Shown in pieces: positions 5,592 to 6,185 of a stretch of DNA of 6,185 bases. The notes beneath the pieces are model-generated. The model was not told the DNA's origin, did no database searches, and saw only the letters and a list, made by a program, of their open reading frames with translations. Positions within the stretch are counted from its first letter, which is position 1. Each line of letters opens with the position of its first letter. The translations under genes and the position numbers were made by a program. Source of the stretch: Desulfurococcales archaeon (GTDB lineage Archaea; Thermoproteota; Thermoprotei_A; Sulfolobales; Fervidicoccaceae); assembly GCA_027048265.1 (NCBI GenBank), contig JALTXS010000019.1, positions 1 to 6,185 of the forward strand. Direction: 5' to 3'.

Positions 5592-5620
5592 GGCTCCTCG
5601 CATTACCTTGGGGCCCAGTT

Positions 5621-5640
5621 GATATTAAGTCTTATTTCCA
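5621..5640 (-). promoter_or_regulatory. Probable TATA/BRE promoter of the nop5-flpA operon
   Basis: On the minus strand the stretch reads TGGAAATAAGACTTAATATC: a purine-rich, BRE-like GGAAATAAG followed by a TATA-like TTAATAT (5622-5628). It is the most A/T-rich patch in the gap before nop5, on the right strand. With the usual archaeal spacing of about 25 bp, transcription would start near 5600 and leave a leader of about 75 nt before the nop5 ATG. The box is not a perfect match to the crenarchaeal consensus, and position is most of the evidence. Confidence 0.42.
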
Positions 5641-5718
5641 CGCCGCGGCCGTGGGATGGGCAGGGTTTTAGCGCCTCCTGGAATAATAACATTTTGGGGG
5701 GCGGATGAGTTGTACTCC

Positions 5719-5756
5719 CGTCACCTACCCCGGAGACGGGGCACCGGGGGATGACG
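5719..5756. other. Hairpin with GAGA (GNRA) tetraloop in the intergenic gap
   Basis: On the plus strand CCCCG (5728-5732), GAGA (5733-5736) and CGGGG (5737-5741) form a 5-bp stem closed by a GNRA-type tetraloop. An outer stem pairs CGTCACC (5719-5725) with GGATGACG (5749-5756), with one bulged A at 5751, leaving an asymmetric internal loop. Read on the minus strand (loop TCTC) it lies about 30-70 nt past the stop of the unrecognised gene and could mark its 3' end. Read on the plus strand an A/T patch (AATAATAAC, 5682-5690) precedes it. I cannot tell which strand, if either, is the RNA. Confidence 0.4.
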
Positions 5757-5787
5757 TGAAGGCATTTGGACGACGCCCTCTATACGA

Positions 5788-6185
5788 CTACGCCTTCTCA
5801 CCCAAGACAATTATGCTAATCGGGAGAAGGGGGCGCCACTTGCCTCCAGCATCCCTGTACTCGAGCCTCACGAAGTCACCGGGGCCTTTGGAGCTGTAGA
5901 AACCCGGCCGTGTGGAGTCGCCGAGTCTTACTAGCAGGTGCACGTCGGAACGGTTGAGCGGGGGGTCTTCCACAGGCCCGTGTCTTGCAAGCGTCGCAGT
6001 TATGTTGGAGTTTATGGGGTTGTACACTGCCCTGAGTGGAGGGTGGCCTTCTAGGCGGATGTCCAGGGGAACCACCATGCTGTAGCCAGGCACCGAGACG
6101 AGTTCCAGCCTTGGGGGTAGAGTGGGGCACTTGGTGGTCTTGGCCTTCACTGTTATTGTGCCCAGTTTCCTCCCCTCGCTCTTTA
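5788..6185 (-). CDS. Unrecognised protein, C-terminal part (beta-rich), start outside window
   Basis: I do not recognise this gene. A GTG at 6150 could start a 120-residue protein, but the frame stays open upstream to the window edge (adding KSEGRKLGTIT), and I see no clear Shine-Dalgarno before the GTG, so it is probably the 3' end of a longer gene. The visible 131 residues alternate short hydrophobic strands with Pro/Gly turns (for example LELVSVPGYSMVVPLDIRL, DVHLLVRLGD, FVRLEYRD, PISIIVL), which suggests an immunoglobulin-like or other beta-sandwich domain. There is one Cys, no transmembrane helix in this part, and two N-X-S/T sequons (NIT, NRS) that would fit, but do not prove, a secreted or surface protein. 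The TAG stop at 5788 is followed by a 264-bp gap, so this gene is probably a separate transcript from nop5. It belongs to the coding strand here because the opposing frame (5705-5899) is shorter and has no recognisable features. Confidence 0.6.
   Translation of the reverse strand, partial: KSEGRKLGTITVKAKTTKCPTLPPRLELVSVPGYSMVVPLDIRLEGHPPLRAVYNPINSNITATLARHGPVEDPPLNRSDVHLLVRLGDSTRPGFYSSKGPGDFVRLEYRDAGGKWRPLLPISIIVLGEKA

Larger units (their letters stand above)
5524..5787. other. Intergenic gap, no gene seen
   Basis: This 264-bp stretch, between the stop of the unrecognised gene and nop5, is the largest gap in the window. It holds the probable nop5 promoter, the leader hairpin, the GNRA hairpin and an A/T-rich patch (5679-5695). 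I searched both strands for tRNA T-loop sequence (GGTTCRA), for box C (RTGATGA) and box D (CTGA) pairs, and for an ACA-tailed H/ACA layout; none is complete. No tandem repeat or transposon end is visible. Confidence 0.6.

Noticed and set aside
5524..5600. Kink-turn for L7Ae in the nop5 leader
   Set aside because: The 3-nt bulge beside the GC stem is not followed by tandem G-A pairs, and the opposite strand reads CCT where GA is needed.
5701..5765. Possible box C/D guide RNA (GGATGAG and GGATGACG resemble C and C' boxes) next to nop5
   Set aside because: No CTGA D or D' box on the same strand at suitable spacing, and the C-like words do not match RTGATGA.
5705..5899. Plus-strand open frame of 64 codons starting with ATG after a G-rich stretch
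   Set aside because: More than half is antisense to the longer minus-strand frame 5788-6185, its product has no recognisable pattern, and its start lies in the structured gap. Kept only as a remote alternative.

Overview
The window looks like a piece of a hyperthermophilic crenarchaeal chromosome, most likely from the Desulfurococcales; an Aeropyrum-like genome would fit, but I cannot prove the genus from the sequence. The reasons are: a fibrillarin/Nop5 gene pair; a TFE-beta-type transcription factor with an iron-sulfur cysteine motif; GTG and TTG starts beside ATG; strong AGG (Arg) and ATA (Ile) codon use; high G+C; and very tight gene packing. There are no rRNA or tRNA genes, insertion sequences, CRISPR repeats or phage genes. 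This is a core information-processing neighbourhood rather than an island.

Layout. At the left edge, on the plus strand, is the 3' end of a TFE-beta gene (1-276). Everything else is on the minus strand and reads right to left. At the right edge is the 3' part of an unrecognised gene (5788-6185). A 264-bp gap (5524-5787) follows, holding a probable promoter and two hairpins. Then comes a compact run of six genes: nop5 (4261-5523), the fibrillarin gene flpA (3553-4254), a DUF61/UPF0216-like gene (3075-3521), a COG1395-type helix-turn-helix protein (2085-3071), a THEP1-type NTPase with a TTG start (1515-2066), and trm1 (249-1460). The gaps are 6, 31, 3, 18 and 54 nt. The trm1 3' end overlaps the convergent TFE-beta 3' end by 28 bp.

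How the genes work together. Nop5 and fibrillarin are, with L7Ae and guide RNAs, the protein core of the box C/D sRNP that 2'-O-methylates rRNA and tRNA. Trm1 dimethylates G26 of tRNA. The run therefore starts and ends with RNA methylation enzymes. Between them are three conserved archaeal genes of poorly known role (DUF61, COG1395, THEP1), packed so closely that co-transcription is likely. The TFE-beta gene adds a basal transcription factor next door.

Most interesting points: the COG1395 protein seems to carry two related, nuclease-like but catalytically degraded domains on either side of its HTH; three poorly characterised genes sit inside an RNA-modification operon; Trm1 appears to have lost the zinc-finger cysteines I expect before its C-terminal domain; and the nop5 leader and upstream gap contain stable hairpins. 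I did not find a clearly new multi-gene system.
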